64,000 nt of DNA from Paraburkholderia hiiakae (GTDB taxonomy: Bacteria; Pseudomonadota; Gammaproteobacteria; Burkholderiales; Burkholderiaceae). How positions within the stretch are numbered: position 1 is the first letter of the stretch; every line of letters begins with the position of its first letter. Where the stretch lies: positions 310,001 through 374,000 of the forward strand of contig NZ_CAJHCQ010000005.1 in NCBI RefSeq assembly GCF_904848665.1, written 5' to 3'. This document shows, piece after piece, positions 57,836-64,000 of this stretch. The notes below the pieces were generated by a model. That model saw only the letters and a program-made list of their open reading frames with translations, ran no database searches and was not told where the DNA came from. A program made the position numbers and the translations under genes.

Positions 57836-58786
57836 ATGAGACCCGCATTTTCCGTCGTTTTTCTGACCACGCTTTCGGGGGCTGGACAAGGGCTGCTTGT
57901 CGCGCTGTTCGGCGTGGAGCTGCTCACGCGATTGCATCCCGAATGGGCGCCGTTGCAGGGCGTGTCGCGGCAGTTCTATATTTGCGGTGCGGGGCTCGCG
58001 GTTGTGCTCGGTACGCTGGGGCTCGTCGCTTCGGTCTTCCATCTGGGTCATCCTGAGCGTGCGTGGCGCGCCATCGCCATGTGGCGCACCTCGTGGCTCT
58101 CGCGCGAGTGTCTCGCGCTGCCCTTGTTTCTTGGCACGACGTTCCTGTACGGACTGGCCCACTGGATGAACTCGCCCTGGTCGTTCGCCATCGGTGCGAT
58201 TGCGGTCATTGCGAGTTTGGGCCTCTTTGCCTGCACGGCAATGATTTATGCGTGCCTGCGCTTCCTTCAGGAGTGGGCGACGCCGCTCACGCTCGTGAAC
58301 TTCGTCCTGCTTGGCTGTGCTTCCGGTTTCACGATTGCGACTGCATGCGCGGCGTGGCTGGCGCCCGATATCGCGCCGGCACTTGGGCTCGCCGCGTGTG
58401 TGTTGATCGTTGCGGGCTGCGTCAGCCGAGTGGCCACACTCGCACGCAATGACCGGTTGCAGCCGCGCTCGACGCTGCAAAGCGCCACGGGCATCCAGGC
58501 CAGCAAGGTCAGGCAGATTTCGCGCGGGTTTACAGCAAGCGCTTTCAATTTGCGCGAGTTCTTTCACGGCCAATCCGACACGACGATGCGATGGGTGAAG
58601 TGGGGGTTTATCGTGGCTGCGTTTCTGGTGCCGCTGGCGCTGGTCGCGCAAGCATTGCATCCGCTGTCCGCAACCTTGCTTCTCGTGGCGTGCGTCGTCC
58701 AGTACGCGGGCCTTGTCGCGGAGCGCTGGTTCTTCTTCGCGCAGGCGCGCCATCCGCAGAACCTCTATTACCAGCGCGCGGCCTGA
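57836..58786 (+). CDS. soeC: DmsC/SoeC-type membrane anchor subunit
   Basis: A 316-residue integral membrane protein with about eight hydrophobic segments, starting with PAFSVVFLTTLSGAGQGLLVALFGVELL and including FHLGHPERAWRAIAMWRTSWLSRE, a characteristic segment of DmsC/NrfD-like anchors. It binds quinone at the membrane and takes electrons from the SoeB-like protein. The ATG follows the soeB stop without a gap. It is closed by a stem-loop shared with the next, convergent gene. Confidence 0.9.
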   Translation: MRPAFSVVFLTTLSGAGQGLLVALFGVELLTRLHPEWAPLQGVSRQFYICGAGLAVVLGTLGLVASVFHLGHPERAWRAIAMWRTSWLSRECLALPLFLGTTFLYGLAHWMNSPWSFAIGAIAVIASLGLFACTAMIYACLRFLQEWATPLTLVNFVLLGCASGFTIATACAAWLAPDIAPALGLAACVLIVAGCVSRVATLARNDRLQPRSTLQSATGIQASKVRQISRGFTASAFNLREFFHGQSDTTMRWVKWGFIVAAFLVPLALVAQALHPLSATLLLVACVVQYAGLVAERWFFFAQARHPQNLYYQRAA

Positions 58787-58794
58787 TGGGGCCG

Positions 58795-58819
58795 GGGGCA
58801 TCGGCCGCTCCGATGCCCC
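58795..58819. terminator. Bidirectional stem-loop between soeC and the DUF1328 gene
   Basis: GGGGCATCGG at 58795-58804 pairs perfectly with CCGATGCCCC at 58810-58819 with a five-base loop in the 53-base gap between two convergent genes. Confidence 0.75.
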
Positions 58820-58839
58820 GGAAGTTGTTCATGTCCTGG

Positions 58840-59016
58840 TCAATCTACGATTTTCTTTGTGACTACGAGCGCGATCACGAGGAATACCACGCACAGCACC
58901 ACAAAGATAAAGAACAGGATCTTCGCAATTGCGGCTGCACCGGCCGCGATACCCGTGAAGCCGAACAGGGCTGCGATCACGGCGATTACCGCAAACAACA
59001 GGGCCATCTTGAGCAT
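58840..59016 (-). CDS. DUF1328 (YtjA-like) small membrane protein
   Basis: A 58-residue protein beginning [20 protein letters not shown] and ending VVTKKIVD. Two hydrophobic segments (residues 4-18 and 32-52) flank the small-residue stretch [12 protein letters not shown], as in DUF1328 proteins. They are tiny inner-membrane proteins of unknown role, often induced under stress. GAGGAGG stands eight bases before the ATG at 59016. It is easily missed because of its length. Confidence 0.88.
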   Translation of the reverse strand: MLKMALLFAVIAVIAALFGFTGIAAGAAAIAKILFFIFVVLCVVFLVIALVVTKKIVD

Positions 59017-59130
59017 GGTCGATTTCCTCCTCGTGTGAAGGCGCGGCCACGTGGGCTGCGCTGCTTGATGGACTGACAGCGCATCTGCTCAGCAATCGAT
59101 GTGCCCGGCCGGAGGGGCGAGTCGGGGGGA

Positions 59131-59168
59131 AGAAAAACGGCCCGGCGCGCGCAGGTGCACGCCGGGCC
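59131..59168 (-). terminator. Intrinsic terminator of the minus-strand catabolic operon
   Basis: On the minus strand GGCCCGGCG pairs with CGCCGGGCC (plus coordinates 59139-59147 and 59160-59168) and is followed by GTTTTTCTT. It lies about 85 bases behind the YciI-like gene, the last gene of that operon. Confidence 0.85.
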
Positions 59169-59252
59169 AAACCGGCGCCGCACAGGGGAGCACGGCGCCT
59201 TCCGAGGGCTTGATGACGAACGGAACGTTCGCGAAGAATTTGCGCGTAGCGC

Positions 59253-59549
59253 TTACAGGTAGGAGGTTCCGTCGATGTAGGCCTTGCGCCAGCGAACGAT
59301 CTTCACGCTCTCGAACAACCCGACATGCGTGAACGGGTCCTGCGCGATGAAGCGCTCGGCTTCCTCGCGGGTTTCGAGATCGACGATATAGATACCGCCG
59401 CCCGCGCTGCTGCCGTCGTCGTTGAGCTTGGCGCCGCAGGCGAGCAACAGCGCCTTGTTGCGCGCGAGAAATTCCAGATGCACGCCACGCTCGCGTGAGC
59501 GCACCTCGGCGTGGCCGGGCTTGTCGAACGTTTCGATGAGAAAGGGCAT
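59253..59549 (-). CDS. YciI family protein
   Basis: A 98-residue YciI-like protein: MPFLIETFDKPGHAEVRSRERGVHLEFLARNKALLLACGAKLNDDG, then GGGIYIVDLETREEAERFIAQDPFTHVGLF. The conserved histidine of HLEFL and the aspartate in QDPF match the pair thought to form an active site in YciI. It often occurs next to aromatic or lactone-processing enzymes and may itself be a dehydrochlorinase- or isomerase-like enzyme. It follows the muconolactone-isomerase-like gene by 12 bases. Confidence 0.87.
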   Translation of the reverse strand: MPFLIETFDKPGHAEVRSRERGVHLEFLARNKALLLACGAKLNDDGSSAGGGIYIVDLETREEAERFIAQDPFTHVGLFESVKIVRWRKAYIDGTSYL

Positions 59550-59561
59550 GGCGCGTTCCTC

Positions 59562-59846
59562 TTAATTGGGCACGATGGCCGACGGATGCTGGGCCAGCGG
59601 CGTCACGCTGATCTTCAGGAACGGGAAAAGCGGCAATGCGGAAAGCAGCGTATGGAGTTCGTCGTTCGATTCGACGTCGAACACGCTGTAATTCGCGTAT
59701 TCGCCGGCCACGCGCCACAGATGGCGCCATTTGCCTTCTCGTTGCAGCTTCTGCGAGAACGCTTTCTCTTGGGCCTTGAGGGCGTCGGCGAAGGCGGCGT
59801 CGGTGCCGTGCGGAATCTGCACCTGCATGTGCACGAGATACAGCAT
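59562..59846 (-). CDS. Muconolactone delta-isomerase-like protein
   Basis: A 94-residue protein of the muconolactone delta-isomerase family. The sequence LYLVHMQVQIPHGTD and the block REGKWRHLWRVAGEYANYSVFDVESNDELHTLLSALPLFPFLKISVTPLAQHPS run parallel to CatC over the whole length. CatC converts muconolactone to 3-oxoadipate enol-lactone. No catA, catB or catD gene is near, so this is probably a paralogue for a related lactone or a ring-cleavage product. It lies between an AtoE-like transporter gene and the YciI gene. Confidence 0.87.
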   Translation of the reverse strand: MLYLVHMQVQIPHGTDAAFADALKAQEKAFSQKLQREGKWRHLWRVAGEYANYSVFDVESNDELHTLLSALPLFPFLKISVTPLAQHPSAIVPN

Positions 59847-59899
59847 GAATGGTCTCCGTTAAAGGTATGGGTTCAGGGGAGGGCGCGTATCCGATCCGC

Positions 59900-61231
59900 T
59901 CAGCCCCAGGCGAGAATCGCAACCGAATAAACGATGCCGATCCAGAACATCATGATGACCGTGTAGCCCATGATGTCCTTGAGTTTGAGCTTCGAGAGCG
60001 CGAGGGCCGGCAAGATCCAGAACGGCTGCACGAGGTCGTTCCATGCGTTGCCGAGCATCACGGCCGTCGACGTATGGCCCACGGAGGCGCCGATCGTCTT
60101 CGCTGCCTCGATCATGAACGGTCCCTGAATGACCCAGTGCCCGCCGCCTGAAGGCGCGAAGAAGTTGATGACGAACGAACTGATCAAGCCCCAGAACGGC
60201 AGCGTGCCCGGTGTGGCAACCTTCACGAACGCTTCGGAGAACGTATTGACGAGACCCGAAGACGCCATGATCGCCATGATGCCGGCGTAGAACGGGTACT
60301 GCAGAATGATGCCGCTGATCGTGCGAATGCCTTCGTTGAGCTTCTCCACATAGCGGATCGGCGTGCCGAGCAGCAGGATGCCGAGGAACAGAATGAAGAA
60401 GTTGATGAGGTTCAGGTCGATCGAGCCGCCCTGCACGAAATGCAGCGCGACATAGCCCATGCCGATCAGGCCGATCACGTAGCTCAGAATGCGACTGTTA
60501 TTCAGGCGGTTGGCGAGCGTGTTGCCTTCGTCGAGATCCACGCCGAGCGCGTCTGCCTTCTGCTGCTTTTCTTCCTGGGCGCGGTCGATTTCCTTGATCG
60601 GCTGACCAGGCTTGGGGTGCAGCCATGCATTCAGGAGCGGCAGCGTGATGATGGTTACGAGGCTCGTAATGAGCATGGTGGGCGAGAAAATCGTTTCGGA
60701 GAGCGGAATGACGCCCATCTGCGCTTCGAGCGGATGCCCCTTCGTGGAGATCAGCACGGGAATGCTCGCCGAAAGCCCGAGGCCGTAGAGTGTGAAGCCG
60801 CTATAGGCCGAAGCGATGATGAGTGGATAATGCACGCCTTTCACACGCATCGCGAGTTTGCGCGCGACGACGCCGCCGACCACGAGGCCGAAGCCCCAGT
60901 TCAGATAGCTGCCGATGCCGCCCACCAGCGTCGCGACGATGATCGCCATGCGCGGATCGTTTACGCGCGCCACCACGCGGTTCAGAAAGCGGTCGGTGAG
61001 CGGTGCCGTTGCGAGCACGTAGCCCATCGCGAGAATCACCGCCATTTGCGTGGTGAACGCGAGCAGTGCCCAGAAGCCCTTGCCCCAGCTCGTGGTGAGG
61101 GCCGTGACGGCTTGCCCTTGCACGATCACGGCAAGCGCCATCGTCAGCAGCGTGAGGCCGATCGCGAACACGAATGGATCGGGCAAATACCGGCGCATCA
61201 GCTCGGTAAAGAAAGCGGTGACTTTCTGCAT
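59900..61231 (-). CDS. AtoE-type short-chain fatty acid transporter
   Basis: A 443-residue membrane protein with about twelve hydrophobic helices. Motifs such as LPDPFVFAIGLTLLTM, GSYLNWGFGLVVGGVVARKLA, and FFAPSGGGHWVIQGPFMIEAA are those of the AtoE family, which imports short-chain acids such as butyrate. The long soluble stretch IKEIDRAQEEKQQKADALG connects two halves. In this operon it would import the acid that the dehydrogenases act on. An ATG at 61231 is clear. Confidence 0.9.
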   Translation of the reverse strand: MQKVTAFFTELMRRYLPDPFVFAIGLTLLTMALAVIVQGQAVTALTTSWGKGFWALLAFTTQMAVILAMGYVLATAPLTDRFLNRVVARVNDPRMAIIVATLVGGIGSYLNWGFGLVVGGVVARKLAMRVKGVHYPLIIASAYSGFTLYGLGLSASIPVLISTKGHPLEAQMGVIPLSETIFSPTMLITSLVTIITLPLLNAWLHPKPGQPIKEIDRAQEEKQQKADALGVDLDEGNTLANRLNNSRILSYVIGLIGMGYVALHFVQGGSIDLNLINFFILFLGILLLGTPIRYVEKLNEGIRTISGIILQYPFYAGIMAIMASSGLVNTFSEAFVKVATPGTLPFWGLISSFVINFFAPSGGGHWVIQGPFMIEAAKTIGASVGHTSTAVMLGNAWNDLVQPFWILPALALSKLKLKDIMGYTVIMMFWIGIVYSVAILAWG

Positions 61232-61301
61232 GGAAGTGTCTCTGTCTGAATCGTAATAGTTGTCGGGTCTCTTCGGCTCTCAGCGCGTGCGTTCGAGGCG
61301 C

Positions 61302-62282
61302 TTATGAGTCGTCGTGGCTTTGGGTTTTGCGATGACGGGCGAGATGCATGAGCTGGCGGTCGCGCCAGCCCACACGCTCGTCCCATTGATCGAGCGGCAG
61401 CGCCGCGCGTCTTGCGGCCTCGACCTGCGCGACGAGTTCAGGCGTCCACGGGTCGTGCTGGCCGCGTTCGGCGCCCATGCGCGCGTACGATGGGCCCATC
61501 TTCTGCGCATGCGAGGCAATGCCGCCGCGCGTGTTCAGATCGACGGTCTCGAACGGGCCGATCACCGACCAGCGTGGGCCGAGGCCTTCGCGCATCACGG
61601 TGTCGATGTCTTCCACCGACGCCACGCCGTCGCGCACGAGGCAATACGCCTCGCGCAGCACGGCGCCTTGCAGGCGGTTGAAGATGAAGCCTTCCACTTC
61701 GTGCTTCACGCGCACGGGCTTCATGCCCGCTTCGGCGTAGAGCGCGATGGCGCGCGCGGCCGCCCCTTCGGATGTGAAGGCTGCGGGCACCACCTCGATC
61801 ATAGGCACGAGGTAGGGCGGGTTGCCGGGATGGGCGACCATGCAGCGCGCGCGCCCCGGCAGCGTTTCGTCCACGAATTTCGAAGCCGCGAGAAACGACG
61901 AAGCGCTCGCGAGTATCGCGTCGCGTGGCGCGGCGCGGTCGAGCTGCGCGAAGATCTCGCGCTTGAGTTCGGCACGCTCGGGTGCGCATTCCTGCACGAG
62001 ATCGGCCTCGGCCGCAGCGGCTTCGAGCGTATCGACGATCGCGACCCGCGCGGCGATCTCGCTCGCGCTTTCGTCGAGCAGGGCGTATTGCGTGAGATCG
62101 CCGAGGCGCAATGCGATCTCTTCAGGCGCGGCGTCGCGGCGCGCGGCGTCGGGATCGTAGAGACGCACGCGCCAGCCGGCCCGCGCGAAGCATATTGCGA
62201 ACGCCACGCCAATGCTGCCCGCGCCGACAATGCCCGCTCGTCGCGGTTTGCCTGCTTGCGTGGGCGTTTCGAGGGCCGCCAT
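61302..62282 (-). CDS. 3-Hydroxyacyl-CoA dehydrogenase family NAD-dependent dehydrogenase
   Basis: A 326-residue protein of the 3-hydroxyacyl-CoA dehydrogenase/L-carnitine dehydrogenase/gulonate 3-dehydrogenase family. GIVGAGSIGVAFAICF binds NAD, LVQECAPE is the family's second motif, HPGNPPYLVPMIEVVP holds the catalytic histidine and GFIFNRLQGAVLREAYCLV the C-terminal domain start. The single C-terminal domain and the free-acid-like branch suggest a hydroxy acid that is not a CoA ester. The start MAALETPT at 62282 lies two bases after the SDR stop, so the genes are coupled. Confidence 0.87.
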   Translation of the reverse strand: MAALETPTQAGKPRRAGIVGAGSIGVAFAICFARAGWRVRLYDPDAARRDAAPEEIALRLGDLTQYALLDESASEIAARVAIVDTLEAAAAEADLVQECAPERAELKREIFAQLDRAAPRDAILASASSFLAASKFVDETLPGRARCMVAHPGNPPYLVPMIEVVPAAFTSEGAAARAIALYAEAGMKPVRVKHEVEGFIFNRLQGAVLREAYCLVRDGVASVEDIDTVMREGLGPRWSVIGPFETVDLNTRGGIASHAQKMGPSYARMGAERGQHDPWTPELVAQVEAARRAALPLDQWDERVGWRDRQLMHLARHRKTQSHDDS

Positions 62283-62284
62283 CG

Positions 62285-62986
62285 TCAAACCCCCGCGACG
62301 CCAACGGTCATGCCGCCGCACACGTAGAGCACCTGGCCGGTCACGAAGCCGCTGCGCGCATCGAGCAGATAGGAAGCTGCGTGCGCGACATCGTCGGGCG
62401 TGCCTACGCGCTTCACGGGTACGGCATTGATGATCGCCTCGGTGCGCGGCGCGCCGGGCGGATTGGCGCGGTCGAACAGCTCGGTTCGGATGGGGCCCGG
62501 GCCAATGGCGTTCGCGGTTACGCCGAACTCGCCCAGTTCCAGCGCCCACACGCGCGTCATGCCGATCAGTGCGGCCTTGGTGGCCGAATAGGCCGTGCGC
62601 AACTCCTTGCCGAGCGCGGCGCGCGACGACATGTTGACGATGCGCCCAAAGCCCGCTGCCTTCATGCCGGGCAGCAGCGCCTGCATGCACTGCTGGGCGC
62701 AGCGCACGTTGAGGGCCCATGCGCGTTCGAGTTCTTCGAGCGACTGGTGCTCGGCGTCGTTGGGCACGACCACGCCCACGTTGTTGATGAGGCGCGTGAT
62801 CGGGCCCCCCTCCAGCGCGCGGGCAAGTGCCGCCGCCGTCGCCTGGGTGTCGGAGAGGTCGGCGATGATGCCGTCGCCCACGCGGTCGATGACGACGGCT
62901 TCGTAACCGTCGGCCTCGCAGCGCGCGGCGCACGCGGCGCCGATGCCGGCGGCGCCGCCGGTAATCAGGACTCTTTCTTTAGCCAT
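62285..62986 (-). CDS. SDR family oxidoreductase
   Basis: A 233-residue SDR. TGGAAGIG is the cofactor motif, NNVG the following conserved part, MSSRAA and YSATKAALIG with the catalytic tyrosine and lysine. The start MAKERVLITGG at 62986 gives the proper N-terminus. It overlaps in function with the downstream dehydrogenase: both could act on the same hydroxy/keto pair or in series. The second gene of the operon that begins beyond the window's right edge. Confidence 0.9.
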   Translation of the reverse strand: MAKERVLITGGAAGIGAACAARCEADGYEAVVIDRVGDGIIADLSDTQATAAALARALEGGPITRLINNVGVVVPNDAEHQSLEELERAWALNVRCAQQCMQALLPGMKAAGFGRIVNMSSRAALGKELRTAYSATKAALIGMTRVWALELGEFGVTANAIGPGPIRTELFDRANPPGAPRTEAIINAVPVKRVGTPDDVAHAASYLLDARSGFVTGQVLYVCGGMTVGVAGV

Positions 62987-63032
62987 GTTTTCTCGTGAAT
63001 TCGGGTAAAACAAAGGATTGCGAATTAGTTCG

Positions 63033-64000
63033 TCAAACCGTTGCGACCGGCGTGACGGGCGACCCCATCGCGCCCGGCAACCGTAGCGGCGGCGCGGTGA
63101 GCATGAAGCGCGAGCGTCCGTGCGCACGCAGCCACAACGCGAGATCGCGCAAATACCAAAGCTCGCCCAGCGGCAGGCCGAGCTTGAAGAGGCAGTGGTG
63201 ATGCAGCGGCATGAGCGGATGATCGCCCGGCGCGGCCGGCGCTCGCGCGGGATAACGTTCGACGGCGTAGTTGTCGGCGGCGAGCGCGGCGATGCCTGAG
63301 TCGGTGATCCAGTTCAGCAGGCGCTCGTCGCGGCCGTCGAGTGCGCTGCAGTGGCTCGACAAAACGGCTTCGTCGGGCTGGCGGTTCATTTCGAGCACCA
63401 TCTCCGCGAAGCCCGTGCGCAGCACGAGCATGTCGCCGCGCTCGACTTCCACGCTGTCCGCCTCGATCACGCGCATCAAATCGTCGTAGCCCACGGTGCG
63501 AAACTCGCGGCCAAAATGCGCGGCGAAATCGATCAGCACGCCACGGCCTTGCATCCCCTTCACGGCAAGGTGCTCGATGCCGAGCACGTCGGCATGGCTA
63601 TGTTCGCCGCCGCAGGCGTGAGGCGCGAAGTTGTCTTCCGCGCGATATTCCATCGGGCCGACGACGTCCACGTTCGCGCGATAGCCGTTGTAGTAGACGC
63701 TCTCGGCCACACCGTCGCCGTTGGCGTCGAAGCGCGCGCCCACGTGCGCGAGCGAATCCCACTGCGTGGAGTATTGGAGCGAGAGCAGCACCTGATCGTC
63801 GCTCACCACGTCGGTTGCGCCCGCTTCGTTGCGCGCGAACGGGAAGTTCACATAAGGCAGGCCGTCGCGAAAGGTGGGGCGCAGCACCGGCGGATGGCGG
63901 CGCACGTTGAGCTTGCTGTCACCGGGAAAGTCGAGCGGCAGCGAGAGCGTGAACGTGAGACCCGCGCGAATTTCCTGCGCGCCCTTGAGCACCTGCTCCG
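63033..64000 (-). CDS. Cyclase family protein (kynurenine-formamidase-like), 5' end beyond the window
   Basis: About 322 residues of a cyclase/metal-dependent hydrolase are visible, running off the right edge; the GTG at 63992 is in frame, but open sequence continues to base 64000. The core segment is WDSLAHVGARFDANG, a variant of the family's HxGTHxDxPxH metal motif with fewer ligands visible, plus later DFAAHFG and MLVLRTGF. Family members hydrolyse amide or lactone bonds in small acids. It starts an operon with the SDR, the 3-hydroxyacid dehydrogenase, the transporter and two small isomerase-like genes. Confidence 0.8.
   Translation of the reverse strand, partial: EQVLKGAQEIRAGLTFTLSLPLDFPGDSKLNVRRHPPVLRPTFRDGLPYVNFPFARNEAGATDVVSDDQVLLSLQYSTQWDSLAHVGARFDANGDGVAESVYYNGYRANVDVVGPMEYRAEDNFAPHACGGEHSHADVLGIEHLAVKGMQGRGVLIDFAAHFGREFRTVGYDDLMRVIEADSVEVERGDMLVLRTGFAEMVLEMNRQPDEAVLSSHCSALDGRDERLLNWITDSGIAALAADNYAVERYPARAPAAPGDHPLMPLHHHCLFKLGLPLGELWYLRDLALWLRAHGRSRFMLTAPPLRLPGAMGSPVTPVATV

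Noticed and set aside
1..64000. Mobile elements, prophage, CRISPR arrays, tRNA or rRNA genes
   Set aside because: I saw no transposase or integrase motif, no regular spacer-repeat array beyond the three-copy 10-base tract, and no cloverleaf or rRNA-like sequence.

Overview
The window is about 64 kb of GC-rich, gene-dense bacterial chromosome. Several things point to a Burkholderiaceae member, most likely Paraburkholderia or a close relative. There are two OmpC-type porins with the Burkholderia-style mature start QSSVTLYG, a squalene-hopene cyclase, many LysR/TetR/AraC regulators beside small catabolic operons, and strong GC-rich stem-loop terminators. I see no rRNA, tRNA, insertion sequence, prophage or CRISPR array. 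No stretch longer than about 275 bases lacks a gene. The assignment to genus is inference; no marker gene is present.

Layout. (1) 1-5147: the end of a LysR regulator, then a four-gene operon (histidine phosphatase, APH-like kinase, SDR, ACAD10/11-like acyl-CoA dehydrogenase) and a TetR gene. (2) 5214-10539: a flavin monooxygenase fused to an esterase, an acyl-CoA ligase and a porin. (3) 10588-12713: Crp-type regulator, acetoacetate-decarboxylase-like protein, tautomerase. (4) 12987-19564: a medium-chain polyhydroxyalkanoate (PHA) cluster with acyl-CoA ligase, R-specific hydratase, class II PHA synthase, phasin and PHA depolymerase, followed by a DUF445 membrane protein and a large MalT/AlkS-type regulator. 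(5) 22483-26665: coniferyl-aldehyde-dehydrogenase-like enzyme, ThDP enzyme and divergent LysR. (6) 26762-28896: a small unknown protein and a copper-type trio (CopC, barrel-like protein, DUF2946).

(7) 29034-37154: a guanidino/polyamine locus with aldehyde dehydrogenase, agmatinase/guanidinobutyrase, LuxR, cupin, FAD oxidase, LysR and NCS1 permease. (8) 37243-40504: a class C beta-lactamase homologue and a QseBC/PmrAB-like two-component pair. (9) 40593-47327: a trans-4-hydroxy-L-proline catabolic cluster (epimerase, three-subunit D-hydroxyproline dehydrogenase, PAS-AraC regulator, deaminase, Ldh2-type reductase). (10) 47455-53374: TetR divergent from squalene-hopene cyclase, then a Tat-exported phosphatase and a porin. 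(11) 53591-58786: TOBE molbindin and a three-subunit SoeABC-like molybdoenzyme. (12) 58840-64000: a 58-residue DUF1328 protein and an operon of cyclase, SDR, 3-hydroxyacyl-CoA dehydrogenase, AtoE-type transporter, muconolactone-isomerase-like and YciI proteins with no obvious known pathway.

The overall picture is a soil or plant-associated generalist. It takes up acids, amines and aromatics, activates or oxidises them, stores carbon as PHA and strengthens its membrane with hopanoids. The most notable signals are the complete class II PHA cluster in a beta-proteobacterial setting, the kinase/ACAD gamma-hydroxy-acid-type operon, the monooxygenase-esterase fusion, a candidate TetR switch on hopanoid synthesis, a shared two-hairpin intergenic element in front of both hydroxyproline transcription units, and the unassigned terminal operon.
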